Positions 1 through 7,673 of a stretch of DNA of 15,515 nt are shown piece by piece. Position 1 is the first letter of the stretch, and every line of letters starts with the position of its first letter. Position numbers and translations under genes: made by a program. Origin of the DNA: an uncultured Clostridia bacterium (lineage in GTDB: Bacteria > Bacillota > Clostridia > Christensenellales > DTU072); assembly GCA_944350065.1 (NCBI GenBank), contig CALVOD010000021.1, forward strand, positions 1 to 15,515, read 5' to 3'. Under the pieces are notes generated by a model. It did no database searches and was not told the DNA's origin. It saw only the letters and a program-made list of their open reading frames with translations.

Positions 1-810
1 GATTGCGATCATTGCTCCGCGGAATGCGCTTCCCGCGAAGGCGGCGGTAAAGAGAGCTTTCTCGCTCCCCCGAATCCGCTCAGTAAAGTAGGTAAGGTAA
101 TAGGCGTCGTATCCGGTAAGGGCGGCGTCGGCAAATCGATGGTGACCGCTTCGCTCGCGGTGGCGGCAAGGAAGAAGGGCTATAGCGTGGCGATCCTCGA
201 CGCGGACATAACCGGACCGTCGATACCCAAGATGTTCGGGATAACCGAGATAGCGGAGGCGATGGACGAGGAAAACATACTTCCCGTAGCTACGGCTACA
301 GGAATACGCCTTATGTCGCTTAACCTGCTTGTCGAAGACGAGACGGAACCCGTTATATGGAGGGGTCCCATACTTGCGGGCACGGTCAAGCAGTTCTGGA
401 CGAACGTGGTTTGGGGCGAGGTGGATTATATGTTCGTGGATATGCCTCCGGGAACGGGCGACGTGCCTTTGACCGTATTCCAGTCGTTACCGTTGGACGG
501 TATAGTGATAGTGACTTCGCCGCAGGAATTGGTGAGCTTAATCGTAGCTAAAGCTACAAGAATGGCGAATATGATGAATATACCGATACTCGGTATAGTG
601 GAGAATATGTCCTATTTCGAGTGCCCCGATTGCGGAAGCAGGCATTATCTGTTCGGAGTAAGCCGCATCGACGAGACGGCGAAGAAGTATTCTATCGGCG
701 CGGTGGCGAAGCTGCCGCTCGATCCGAAGGTCGCGTCGCTTGCCGACGCCGGCAAGGCAGAGGAGCTCGAGCCCTCCGAAGAACTCTGGAACATAGTTGC
801 CAAAGCTTGA
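1..810 (+). CDS. mrp: Mrp/NBP35-family Fe-S cluster carrier ATPase, 5'-truncated
   Basis: This P-loop ATPase is thought to assemble Fe-S clusters and pass them to apo-proteins in the cytosol. The reading frame is open from base 1, so the start lies upstream of the window; 269 residues are visible. A cysteine cluster (C-x2-C-x3-C, visible residues 2, 5 and 9) is followed by the deviant Walker A motif GKGGVGKS at residues 39-46, then DADITGPS and the Walker B-like DMPPGTGD. A second pair, CPDC (residues 208 and 211), is the cluster-binding CxxC conserved in Mrp/ApbC proteins. An internal ATG at base 139 cannot be the start, because it would remove the Walker A motif. The visible length suggests that only a few N-terminal residues are missing. 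Family assignment is secure; the client proteins are unknown. A hairpin terminator follows the stop codon. Confidence 0.95.
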   Translation, partial: DCDHCSAECASREGGGKESFLAPPNPLSKVGKVIGVVSGKGGVGKSMVTASLAVAARKKGYSVAILDADITGPSIPKMFGITEIAEAMDEENILPVATATGIRLMSLNLLVEDETEPVIWRGPILAGTVKQFWTNVVWGEVDYMFVDMPPGTGDVPLTVFQSLPLDGIVIVTSPQELVSLIVAKATRMANMMNIPILGIVENMSYFECPDCGSRHYLFGVSRIDETAKKYSIGAVAKLPLDPKVASLADAGKAEELEPSEELWNIVAKA

Positions 811-830
811 TCGAACGTAAGATTGCAAAG

Positions 831-864
831 AACCGGATGGGCGTTCCCTTCCGGTTTATTTTTT
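831..864 (+). terminator. Intrinsic terminator after mrp
   Basis: The arms AACCGGA (831-837) and TCCGGTT (850-856) pair. An inner GGG/CCC stem (839-841 with 846-848) surrounds a CGTT loop, with a T-T mismatch between the two stems. The T-rich tract TATTTTTT follows at once. This is a classic rho-independent terminator 21 bases after the mrp stop, and it separates mrp from the germination operon. Confidence 0.85.
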
Positions 865-888
865 CCGAAAAGGGCAATCCTTACGGAT

Positions 889-2322
889 ATGAAAGATTAC
901 GATACCGAAATTAATTTACTTAAACGCGCTTTCAACGGAAGCGACGATTTCGTCGTAAGAGAGTTTACGGCGGGCGCGGTCAGGATGGCGCTCGTTTTCT
1001 GCGACGGTATGGTGGAGATGCGCGAAATAGACATGGGAGTGCTTACCCCGCTTATCGCTTCCGAAGGGAAGTTCGAGCCTACCGCGGAAGGGCTCAAAGG
1101 CGTGATAGTCACGGCGGAGGCGTTGGAAAGTTTTCCTTCGCGTAAGGCGTTTGCGGAAAAACTCGCCAAGGGCGCCTGCGGCGTTATCGTGGAGGGCGCG
1201 CGGGAGTATTTCGCCGTGGGAACGCAGGGCTACGCCACCCGCCCGATAATGGAGCCGCCTACCGCGGCGGTCATCAAGGGACCGCGAGAAGGCTTTACAG
1301 AAGATTTCAAAAGCAATATGGTGCTTATCCGCAGGCGCTTCGGCTCGGGCAAGCTCGTTTTCAAAGCGATCGTCGTCGGCAGGTATACCCGCACGCAGAT
1401 ACGCGTGTGTTATCTCAAAGGTATCGCGCGCAAGGACGTCGTGGACGCAGTTACGGAGAGACTGAAAAAAATAGATATCGACGGAATAGTGGACTCGAGC
1501 TATGTCGCGAAATTCCTCGAGGAGCGTAATTATTCCGTTTTCAAGCAGTCGGGCGCCACGGAAAAGCCCGATATTCTCGCCTCTAAACTTCTCGACGGCA
1601 GGGTGGGCGTTATAGTTGACGGCTCGCCCATGGTCATCACTTTGCCGTTTATGCTGATAGAGGATTTCCACGATTCCGAAGACTATTACCGTCGCCCCGT
1701 GCGCACGACCGTGGTGAGGATAATGAGATTGCTCGGGGTGTTTTTCGCGGTGCTCCTTCCGGGCGTTTTCGTCGCGTTGCAGTCGCACCAGTATCAGGTG
1801 CTTCCTCTTGAACTTCTAATTACCATTATAAACAGCACCACCGGCATACCGTTTTCGCCGGTGCTCGAAATGCTTATCGCGCTCGTCTTTTTCGAAGTGC
1901 TCGGCGAAGCGAGTGTCAGAATGCCGCGCTACCTCGGTATGGCGATGTCGGTGGTCGGGGGCATAATTCTCGGAGAGACCGCCGTAAACGCAGGCGTACT
2001 GTCCTCGCTTACGGTGCTTATCACCGCTATGTCGAGCATAGGGCTTTTCGCAATACCCGACGAAGTGGGCGCTTTCAGCGTCATAAGAATTTCCCTCGTC
2101 TTCGTGGGCGCCACCTTCGGTATTTATGGGATTTTGCTTGCGGTGATAGCCATTCTCGCTTACGTGTGTTCGATGGAGATCTACGGAGTCGCTTATCTCG
2201 CGCCTTTCGCGCCCGTGGTTCCGGGGGATTTCCGAGACAGTATTCTGAAAGTTTCCATTAAGGACAGAACGCGCCGTACCGCCGCGTTAAGACTTCATAA
2301 CAATACCCGACTCAAATTATGA
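889..2322 (+). CDS. gerA: Spore germination protein, GerA family (GerAA-type receptor subunit A)
   Basis: This is subunit A of a nutrient germinant receptor of the spore inner membrane, 477 residues long, normal for the family. The N-terminal half is a soluble domain holding the family signatures VVREF (residues 22-26), GPREGF (131-136) and a following IRRR stretch. The C-terminal half has about five hydrophobic segments between residues 280 and 430, with the conserved MPR near 345 and the YLAPFAP motif near 436-442. I chose the ATG at 889 because family members begin a few residues before an ILKxxxGNSxD-like stretch. An upstream TTG at 823 would add 22 residues encoded by the mrp terminator hairpin. 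The ribosome binding site is weak (AAAAGGG, about 15 bases upstream). The stop overlaps the gerB start as ATGA, so translation is probably coupled. No sigma-G promoter is evident in the short gap. Confidence 0.93.
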   Translation: MKDYDTEINLLKRAFNGSDDFVVREFTAGAVRMALVFCDGMVEMREIDMGVLTPLIASEGKFEPTAEGLKGVIVTAEALESFPSRKAFAEKLAKGACGVIVEGAREYFAVGTQGYATRPIMEPPTAAVIKGPREGFTEDFKSNMVLIRRRFGSGKLVFKAIVVGRYTRTQIRVCYLKGIARKDVVDAVTERLKKIDIDGIVDSSYVAKFLEERNYSVFKQSGATEKPDILASKLLDGRVGVIVDGSPMVITLPFMLIEDFHDSEDYYRRPVRTTVVRIMRLLGVFFAVLLPGVFVALQSHQYQVLPLELLITIINSTTGIPFSPVLEMLIALVFFEVLGEASVRMPRYLGMAMSVVGGIILGETAVNAGVLSSLTVLITAMSSIGLFAIPDEVGAFSVIRISLVFVGATFGIYGILLAVIAILAYVCSMEIYGVAYLAPFAPVVPGDFRDSILKVSIKDRTRRTAALRLHNNTRLKL

Positions 2323-3506
2323 AAAACAATATACTTACCGCAAGACAATACGGGATACTCGCATTCCTGTTATCCTTCGTATTCAAATTCTCTTTGTTGC
2401 CCGGGCTCGTGGCGGAAGCCGCGGGAAGGGATATGTGGCTCGTCATCACGGCGGCTGTGGTTATTGAAGCGGGTATGCTCGCGGTCATCGTGAGAATATC
2501 CGCGCTCGGCGGAATCGAAGCGATAAAAGAGCGTTACGGAAACGTGGCGTATCTTACCCTCGCCGTTCCCGCAATCGTGCTGTTTACGCTCAAATGCGCC
2601 GTTTATATGTCAGAGGTCAATACCTTCACGACCTCCTATCTTTTCTATAACGTATCCGCCGACGCGGTGGCGGTAATACTGACGCTTGCAATCGCGTTTC
2701 TTGCCGTAAGGGCTGCCAAAGGTATAGGAAGGGTTGCCGAAATAGCGTTATGGCTTGTTCCGGTGCTGATACTTATAGGAGCGGTATTCGGGAAGATTAA
2801 GGTGGAGCCGTCCTACGTTCTGCCCGTTGCGGCAGACGGTATCGCACCCGTGGCTTCAGCGTTCGACAGAAGTCTTTTTTGGTTTTTCGATTACACTCCG
2901 TTGTTGTTTTTCCGCTTGAAAACCAACGAGAGCGGCGAAGAACGCAAACCGGAAGCGGCGCGTGCCGCGCGGGGCGGCGCCGCCGGTAAGGAAGGGCTCG
3001 CCGCCTTGAAAAAATACGCGCCCGTCATAGGCGGCGCGCTCGGTGCGGTGCTTATAATACCCGCGCTTTACGCGGTATTCGTAATGACTTACGGTATGAG
3101 CGGGTATCTCGTCGGCAACGCTTTTTCTTCGCTGGGCTCTTTCAACGTGGTAAATACCGAAATAGGCAGTATCGATTGGCCTGCGATAGTGCTTTGGCTG
3201 TGCTTTGCCGTGATAGTGCTCGCGATATTCGCTTTTTCCGCGGGAAAAGCCGCGCAGAACGTGGGTTTGCCGTTGCCTGTCGGCGTTACTGTAGTCGCCG
3301 TCGCGGCGCTGATACTTACCGAAACGCTTTTTTATAATTCCGAAAGAGCCGTGCGGTTCGCGTTGAGCGTATGGCGTTATCCGCTGTCGGCTATAGCCGT
3401 CGCGCTTACCGCGGCTACGCTCGTTCTGCTCGAGATCCGCTCGAAAAACTCGAAAAATCGGGAAACGCTCTCTGCTACGGAGGTGAACGATGAAACGCGC
3501 GTATAA
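2319..3506 (+). CDS. gerB: Spore germination permease, GerB family (GerAB/YndE-like, APC superfamily)
   Basis: This polytopic protein of 395 residues has about ten hydrophobic segments, starting near residue 10 and ending near 375, with a charged C-terminal tail. It sits between gerA and gerC, overlapping the former by 4 bases and the latter by 17. That position and the N-terminal LTARQYGILAFL-type start identify it as the amino-acid-transporter-like B subunit, which binds germinants in known receptors. The sequence is divergent, so the call leans partly on context. It is slightly longer than the usual 360-370 residues because of a hydrophilic loop rich in Ala, Arg, Gly and Lys at about residues 201-233, just after the FFRLK segment. 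The ligand cannot be predicted from the sequence. Confidence 0.88.
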   Translation: MKNNILTARQYGILAFLLSFVFKFSLLPGLVAEAAGRDMWLVITAAVVIEAGMLAVIVRISALGGIEAIKERYGNVAYLTLAVPAIVLFTLKCAVYMSEVNTFTTSYLFYNVSADAVAVILTLAIAFLAVRAAKGIGRVAEIALWLVPVLILIGAVFGKIKVEPSYVLPVAADGIAPVASAFDRSLFWFFDYTPLLFFRLKTNESGEERKPEAARAARGGAAGKEGLAALKKYAPVIGGALGAVLIIPALYAVFVMTYGMSGYLVGNAFSSLGSFNVVNTEIGSIDWPAIVLWLCFAVIVLAIFAFSAGKAAQNVGLPLPVGVTVVAVAALILTETLFYNSERAVRFALSVWRYPLSAIAVALTAATLVLLEIRSKNSKNRETLSATEVNDETRV

Positions 3507-4641
3507 ATGGGTGGCTTTCGCGGTATGCTTTGCGCTGATAATGCTTATGGGAGTCAAAGTGGTGCCCCTTCAGGACAGGGCGATAGTGGTAGGGCTCGCG
3601 ATAGACGCCGACGACGAAGGGTATTCGGTAGCGGCGCAGATACTTATGCCCTCCGACGACGACAGCAAAAGTTCGGGATATATTATTTCGGAAGCGCGTT
3701 CGGAGACTTTGTCGGGGGCGCTTACGAAGATCAGCGAGCAAAGCAATCTCATAGTGGCGATGTCGCATTGCAATCTCGTTATACTCGGTAAAGGCGTCAT
3801 CGACCGCGGCGCGTACTATTCGCTCGACTACCTCGTGAGAAACGCCTACCTTTCCGAAAACGCGTTGCTGCTTGCCGCGGAGGGCAGCGCCGCGGACATA
3901 CTTTCCGCAAAGACCGCCTACTCCGAAACGAGCTCGTTTTATATTCAACGGGCGCTTATGGAATTCGGCTATTTCAACGACCGGACCGTGCGCACGATAA
4001 GAGAATTCATCGTCAGTCATTATACCTATAATAAGGCTAATTGGCTTCCTGTAGTTACGAAAAGAGTTGCCCAATCCGAAGAAAATCCCGGTACGAGCGG
4101 AGGGGGGACGGAGAGCCCGGAAGGCGGCGGAGATGAGCAATACGTATTCGATTTCCGTGCTACGGCGATCTTTCGCGACGGGAAATACCGTTTCACTTTG
4201 TCCGAGGAAGGAACGGCGGGACTCGCTTACGTCAATTCCGTTATAGAGGAGGGCTCGGTGACCGTTACCGATTCGTCCTCGGGAGAGATATATAACTGTT
4301 ATATCGTGAGGTCGAGCGCGAAAAAGAGTTTCGATCCCGGTTCTCTCACCGCCACGGTTGAGGTGAAAATCAAGTTGATATTGAAGGAAGTGTTGTCCGA
4401 GTCAGACACCTATGCACCCGAAGACGTGGAGCCTTCGGACGGCGTCAGCGCGCTCATCTCCGAGAAAATCGTTTCCGATATAACCGAGGCTTTCGAGCGG
4501 TGCAGAGCGGAAGGCGTGGACATATTCGATATTTACGGCGGATTTTACGGCAAAGGGGGCGCGGAATGGCGCGATAACGGCGCGGAAAATTACCTCGGCA
4601 GGGCTAAGCTCGAGGTGAAAACGGAAATTACCTTCCATTAA
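3490..4641 (+). CDS. gerC: Spore germination protein, GerC family (GerAC-type), lacking a lipobox
   Basis: This is subunit C of the germinant receptor, 383 residues, typical for the family. The start is fixed by GGAGGTGA at 3479-3486 and lies inside the end of gerB. After a hydrophobic N-terminal segment (about residues 7-25) comes the family sequence QDRAIVVGLAIDADDEGY (28-45). The C-terminal region ends in the LGRAKLEVKTEI type of strand typical of GerAC. A Gly/Glu-rich linker at about 196-217 separates the two domains. Canonical GerC proteins are lipoproteins with Leu-x-Gly-Cys before a WDRRE motif. Here the matching place reads GVKVVPLQDR with no Cys. The only early Cys, residue 13, lies within the hydrophobic stretch in the order FAVC, a poor lipobox. 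The protein may therefore be held by an uncleaved membrane segment. Confidence 0.9.
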   Translation: MKRAYKWVAFAVCFALIMLMGVKVVPLQDRAIVVGLAIDADDEGYSVAAQILMPSDDDSKSSGYIISEARSETLSGALTKISEQSNLIVAMSHCNLVILGKGVIDRGAYYSLDYLVRNAYLSENALLLAAEGSAADILSAKTAYSETSSFYIQRALMEFGYFNDRTVRTIREFIVSHYTYNKANWLPVVTKRVAQSEENPGTSGGGTESPEGGGDEQYVFDFRATAIFRDGKYRFTLSEEGTAGLAYVNSVIEEGSVTVTDSSSGEIYNCYIVRSSAKKSFDPGSLTATVEVKIKLILKEVLSESDTYAPEDVEPSDGVSALISEKIVSDITEAFERCRAEGVDIFDIYGGFYGKGGAEWRDNGAENYLGRAKLEVKTEITFH

Positions 4642-4662
4642 ATCGGAATCGTCGCGTTTAAA

Positions 4663-4690
4663 GAAAACCGTAAAAGTATTCCGGTTTTTC
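4663..4690. terminator. Bidirectional terminator between gerC and the PIG-L gene
   Basis: AAAACCG (4664-4670) and CGGTTTT (4682-4688) form a stem around an 11-base loop. It is flanked by T residues on the plus strand and by a T-rich complement on the minus strand. Its place between two convergent genes suits termination from both sides. The stem is short and AT-rich at its base. Confidence 0.6.
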
Positions 4691-4726
4691 GCAAAGAACG
4701 CGTAGCGCCGTATGCCGTATAAAGAA

Positions 4727-5503
4727 TTAAATTTTTTCTGCGCAGCAGTGGGTGTGCACGGGCGCGAGCACGCGAAAGCCGTCCGCGTAACCCTTCAAAG
4801 TTTTGACGCCGAAAAGCAGAGCGCGGAACTTATTGTAAAGGGAGATCATATCGCCTGTACCTTTTTTGTCTTCGGTGAATGTGAATTGACTGGAGTGCAG
4901 GCGCATGGCGGCGCGCTGAAGCTCGAGATATTTCTTGCCAGTCGCAAAATATCTGTTCGGCTCGTCCGTGTAGTACATCGCTATCATGGCGATATTCGCA
5001 GGCGTTTCGTCGGCTATGTCGCGGGCGATAGGGGCGTTTCCGCTCATTAGGGCGGCGCTCAACGCCGCGCGACCGACTTTCAGGTGGTCGGCGTGACATT
5101 CGGTGTGCAGCATCGGGTCGGGACAGAATATCGCCTGAGGTTTAAGCCGCGTGAATTCTTTCACGAGCGCCTTGACGAGCTCCCTTTCGTCGTACAGCCC
5201 GCCGTCTTCGAAGGGAAGAAATACAACTTCCTGTATGCCGAGCAGCTTTGCGGAGGCTTCCTGCTCCTCTCTGCGTTTCGAAGCGAGCGCCTCGCGCTCG
5301 TAGTCCGCGCTTTCCGCGCCGTATCTTCCGTCGGTAGCTATTACGAGCGTTATGCGTTTGCCTTGCTCGGCAAGTTTCGCCATCGTGGCTCCGGCGCCTA
5401 CTTCGGCGTCGTCCGGGTGCGGCGCCACGAATACGTAGCTCGAGCAGGAATCTATCGCCGGTAAAGGTATTATGCGGTGTAATATCAGTTTCTTGAGAGA
5501 CAT
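4727..5503 (-). CDS. PIG-L family deacetylase (LmbE/BshB-like)
   Basis: This is a zinc-dependent N-acetylglucosamine-type deacetylase of 258 residues, close to the family norm. The metal-binding HPDD lies at residues 29-32 in the context APHPDDAEVGAG. A second zinc motif, HADH, is at 137-140, and the C-terminal HTH near 250 is another usual ligand region. Relatives act on GlcNAc-malate (bacillithiol), GlcNAc-PI or glycan substrates; nothing here decides between them, and bacillithiol synthesis should not be assumed. I chose the ATG at 5503 because GGAG lies 9 bases upstream and a good promoter lies further up. An open frame runs 50 codons further upstream, but it covers that promoter and encodes basic, low-information sequence. 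The gene faces gerC tail to tail and is divergent from the transporter operon. Confidence 0.9.
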   Translation of the reverse strand: MSLKKLILHRIIPLPAIDSCSSYVFVAPHPDDAEVGAGATMAKLAEQGKRITLVIATDGRYGAESADYEREALASKRREEQEASAKLLGIQEVVFLPFEDGGLYDERELVKALVKEFTRLKPQAIFCPDPMLHTECHADHLKVGRAALSAALMSGNAPIARDIADETPANIAMIAMYYTDEPNRYFATGKKYLELQRAAMRLHSSQFTFTEDKKGTGDMISLYNKFRALLFGVKTLKGYADGFRVLAPVHTHCCAEKI

Positions 5504-5512
5504 CGTTTTTTT

Positions 5513-5516
5513 CTCC
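5513..5516 (-). promoter_or_regulatory. Ribosome binding site that fixes the PIG-L gene start
   Basis: On the minus strand GGAG sits 9 bases before the ATG at 5503, with a run of A residues between. It decides for this start over the 50-codon upstream extension. Confidence 0.75.
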
Positions 5517-5556
5517 GTAGGTTTTTTAATCGGAAACCGTTTGCGCGGTCGATTAA

Positions 5557-5585
5557 ATTTTAGCACAGTCTTCGCATTTTTACAA
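5557..5585 (-). promoter_or_regulatory. Sigma-A-like promoter of the PIG-L gene
   Basis: On the minus strand, a -35 box TTGTAA (5580-5585) is separated by exactly 17 bases from a -10 box TAAAAT (5557-5562). The -10 box is preceded by TGC, which makes it an extended -10. Transcription would start near 5550, giving a leader of about 45 bases. Confidence 0.7.
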
Positions 5586-5638
5586 GCGCGTCCGTTATTT
5601 CGGCTTGCCGCGCGGGCTACCGCTTTGCGCTTCGCGTG

Positions 5639-5652
5639 TGCGTATATGCGCA
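5639..5652. promoter_or_regulatory. Near-palindrome in the divergent control region, possible operator
   Basis: TGCGTATATGCGCA is a 14-base inverted repeat with one mismatched pair. It lies about 20 bases upstream of the transporter promoter -35 box and about 53 bases upstream of the PIG-L promoter -35 box. That position would suit an activator or a shared regulator, but a chance palindrome in CG-rich sequence is quite possible. Confidence 0.3.
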
Positions 5653-5672
5653 TAATTATTTATTGCTTATGC

Positions 5673-5701
5673 TTGTAATGCGCGCGGTTTTGGTGTATTA
5701 T
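5673..5701 (+). promoter_or_regulatory. Sigma-A-like promoter of the transporter operon
   Basis: TTGTAA (5673-5678), a 17-base spacer and TATTAT (5696-5701) lie about 50 bases before the transporter start. The -35 sequence and spacer length match those of the divergent promoter serving the PIG-L gene. Confidence 0.7.
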
Positions 5702-5750
5702 ATTTATGTCGTTTTTCTAAAGAGCGAATATTTTTACTGCGGAGGTCACG

Positions 5751-7367
5751 ATGCCAGAAAACAACGATTACTTAGACACCACAGCAGCAGTTGCCGTAAA
5801 TTCCGAAGACGGTAGTCCGGAAAACGCGGTCAGGGACGCCAAAGTCGATAAAAATCATCCCGATTATATCCCCGTCAAAGAAAAATGGGCTTACGGTATA
5901 GGCGCTTTGATGGACGGCGGCGGCGTAGCGCTCATGTCCTGCATAATGCTCAAATACATGACGTCTTTGGGCATAGCCGCCTCTCTTGCCGGTACGATAA
6001 TGATGATTGCCAAGCTCTGGGACGCGGTAAGCGATCCGCTCATGGGCTTCATCTCCGACAATACGCGTTCCCGTTTCGGCAGGCGTAAACCTTATATGTT
6101 CGTGGGCGGTATTTTGCTCATAGTCGGCTTGTTCCTTCTTTTCGCTCCCGTCAAATCCTGGGGTATGAGCGACGGCGGATTCATCGCTTACGTTCTGATA
6201 ATGTACCTGCTGTGGAATACCTTCTCCACCATAACTCAGGTACCTTATTGTTCGCTTGCTTCCGACATCTCCCCCAACTTCCGCGAACGCAATAACGCCA
6301 ATACCGTTAAACTTATATTCAGCTCGGCTGCGGCGGGAATAGCGTATATCGTCCCGCTTCTCGTGCTTGAAGCTTACACCACCCCGGAAAGCAGTATGCT
6401 TCCCGCCATCAACGGCACCGAATTCTGGCTCATCATCGCCATAGTGTTCGGCGCGCTTTTCGGCGGCGGTCTGATCGTAGCGAGCATTTTCGTGAAAGAA
6501 AGAATACAGCCTACCGGTCCGCGCGAGAAATTCAATTTCCGTAAATTCATCGCAAATTACGCCGAGCCTTTCAGAAACAAGTCTTTCAGATGGCATGTCG
6601 TTATGTATTCCACCGCGTTTATGTGTATGGATATGCTTTCCGCTCTCGCGGTGTATTATGCCACCGACGTCTGGCACGGAGAATCGATCTTGGATATGGA
6701 ATTCTCCTCGATGTTCATCGTTGCGCCTCTCATGGTCGCGGCGGTCATCGCTTTCCCGCTCGTGAGATGGGTAATGGATAAGAAAAGCAAGCAGTTCGCT
6801 TTCCGTATGGGGCTTCCCTGCTATATAGCGGGCGGTATCATGATGGCGGTCATGTCGCCTTCCTGGACGCCTCCGGTGCTTATCCCGATCTTCGCGTTCA
6901 TCATGGGACTCGGCTTCGGCGGAGCTCAGATGATGCCTTGGATAATTTTCCCCGACACCGTGGACGTTGCGGAATTCGCTACCGGCAACCGTCCCACCGG
7001 CAGTTATTCGGGTATGATGACGCTCATCCGTAAAATAGCCGGAGCGTTCGGCGTAGGACTCGTCGGCTGGCTTCTTGACGCGGCGGACTATGAGTCTTCC
7101 GATGCTCCCGATATCTATATCGTGCAGTCCGACGGCGCGTTGCTCGCCATAAGACTCATCATGGGTATTTCGATAGCCGTTCTCATAAGTATAGCGTTGT
7201 TCGCTTCCTTCCGCTTCAAGGTCACCAATAAGAAACTGCACCGTATGCGTTACTTCATCGAGGCGAATAAGGCGGGCAAGCTTGCCGAGCTTCCCGCGGA
7301 GGAGCTTGCCGAACGTGAAGCCATGATCAAGGAGCTTTACGGCACCGTGAAGCCCGTCGCGGAGTAA
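5751..7367 (+). CDS. MFS transporter, GPH (MelB-like glycoside–cation symporter) family
   Basis: This cytoplasmic-membrane symporter is probably for a sugar or glycoside, coupled to Na+ or H+. It has 538 residues with about 12 hydrophobic segments. The helix II motif WDAVSDPLMG (residues 90-99) matches the MelB WDAxNDP motif, and Asp91 and Asp95 correspond to its cation-binding aspartates. It is followed by the cytoplasmic loop NTRSRFGRRKPY (104-115). The C-terminal half carries the GPH-type stretch TGNRPTGSYSGM and a KIAGAFGVGLVGWLLD helix. An N-terminal hydrophilic extension of about 45 residues precedes the first helix and is longer than usual. The start has an ideal GGAGGT at 5741-5746. 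A Dabb gene begins 11 bases after the stop, so the two are probably co-transcribed. Substrate unknown. Confidence 0.9.
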   Translation: MPENNDYLDTTAAVAVNSEDGSPENAVRDAKVDKNHPDYIPVKEKWAYGIGALMDGGGVALMSCIMLKYMTSLGIAASLAGTIMMIAKLWDAVSDPLMGFISDNTRSRFGRRKPYMFVGGILLIVGLFLLFAPVKSWGMSDGGFIAYVLIMYLLWNTFSTITQVPYCSLASDISPNFRERNNANTVKLIFSSAAAGIAYIVPLLVLEAYTTPESSMLPAINGTEFWLIIAIVFGALFGGGLIVASIFVKERIQPTGPREKFNFRKFIANYAEPFRNKSFRWHVVMYSTAFMCMDMLSALAVYYATDVWHGESILDMEFSSMFIVAPLMVAAVIAFPLVRWVMDKKSKQFAFRMGLPCYIAGGIMMAVMSPSWTPPVLIPIFAFIMGLGFGGAQMMPWIIFPDTVDVAEFATGNRPTGSYSGMMTLIRKIAGAFGVGLVGWLLDAADYESSDAPDIYIVQSDGALLAIRLIMGISIAVLISIALFASFRFKVTNKKLHRMRYFIEANKAGKLAELPAEELAEREAMIKELYGTVKPVAE

Positions 7368-7378
7368 GGTAAACGGTT

Positions 7379-7669
7379 ATGATAAGACACATAGTGCTTT
7401 TCAAGCTGAAAGAGCCCACCGAGGAAAACCTCGCGAAAACGAAGGAAATTCTGCTTTCCATGTCGGGTAAGGTGCCCGAACTGCGTTCGATAGAAGTGGG
7501 AGTGGATTTCCTTCATTCGGAGCGCTCGTACGATATAGCGCTTTCCGTGGAAGTCGAGGACAGGGCGGCGCTCGAAAGCTACCAGCGCGATCCCTATCAT
7601 TGCGGGGTCGTCAAGCCGCACATGCACGCCGTACGTTCGGCGTCGGTTGCGGCAGATTACGAAATTTAG
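7379..7669 (+). CDS. Dabb (stress-responsive alpha/beta barrel) domain protein
   Basis: This is a small protein of 96 residues matching a single Dabb domain. It opens with the signature IRHIVLFKLK (residues 2-11), has the middle motif of beta strands around SIEVGVDFLHSERSYDIAL, and ends with HMHAVRSASVAADYE. Dabb proteins form ferredoxin-like dimeric barrels. Some are enzymes (for example cyclases or heme-related proteins), but most have no known reaction, and none can be assigned here. It lies 11 bases after the transporter and 4 bases before the phosphoribosyltransferase gene, so it looks like the middle gene of a three-gene operon. The ribosome binding site is modest (AAGG about 8 bases upstream). 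Confidence 0.85.
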   Translation: MIRHIVLFKLKEPTEENLAKTKEILLSMSGKVPELRSIEVGVDFLHSERSYDIALSVEVEDRAALESYQRDPYHCGVVKPHMHAVRSASVAADYEI

Positions 7670-7673
7670 GCTT

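Noticed and set aside
823..888. TTG start adding 22 residues to GerA
   Set aside because: The added codons are the mrp terminator hairpin and its T tract, and GerA homologues do not need them.
916..1788. Open frame on the minus strand opposite gerA
   Set aside because: The composition is Arg/His-rich without motifs, while the plus strand carries the full GerA signatures.
5504..5653. 50-residue N-terminal extension of the PIG-L deacetylase
   Set aside because: It covers a good promoter and a ribosome binding site, and its sequence is basic and not family-like.
5772..7241. Long open frame on the minus strand opposite the transporter gene
   Set aside because: Its product would be rich in Arg, His and Tyr with no recognisable domain, there is no ribosome binding site, and the plus-strand gene is a clear GPH transporter. 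It is a codon-bias shadow.
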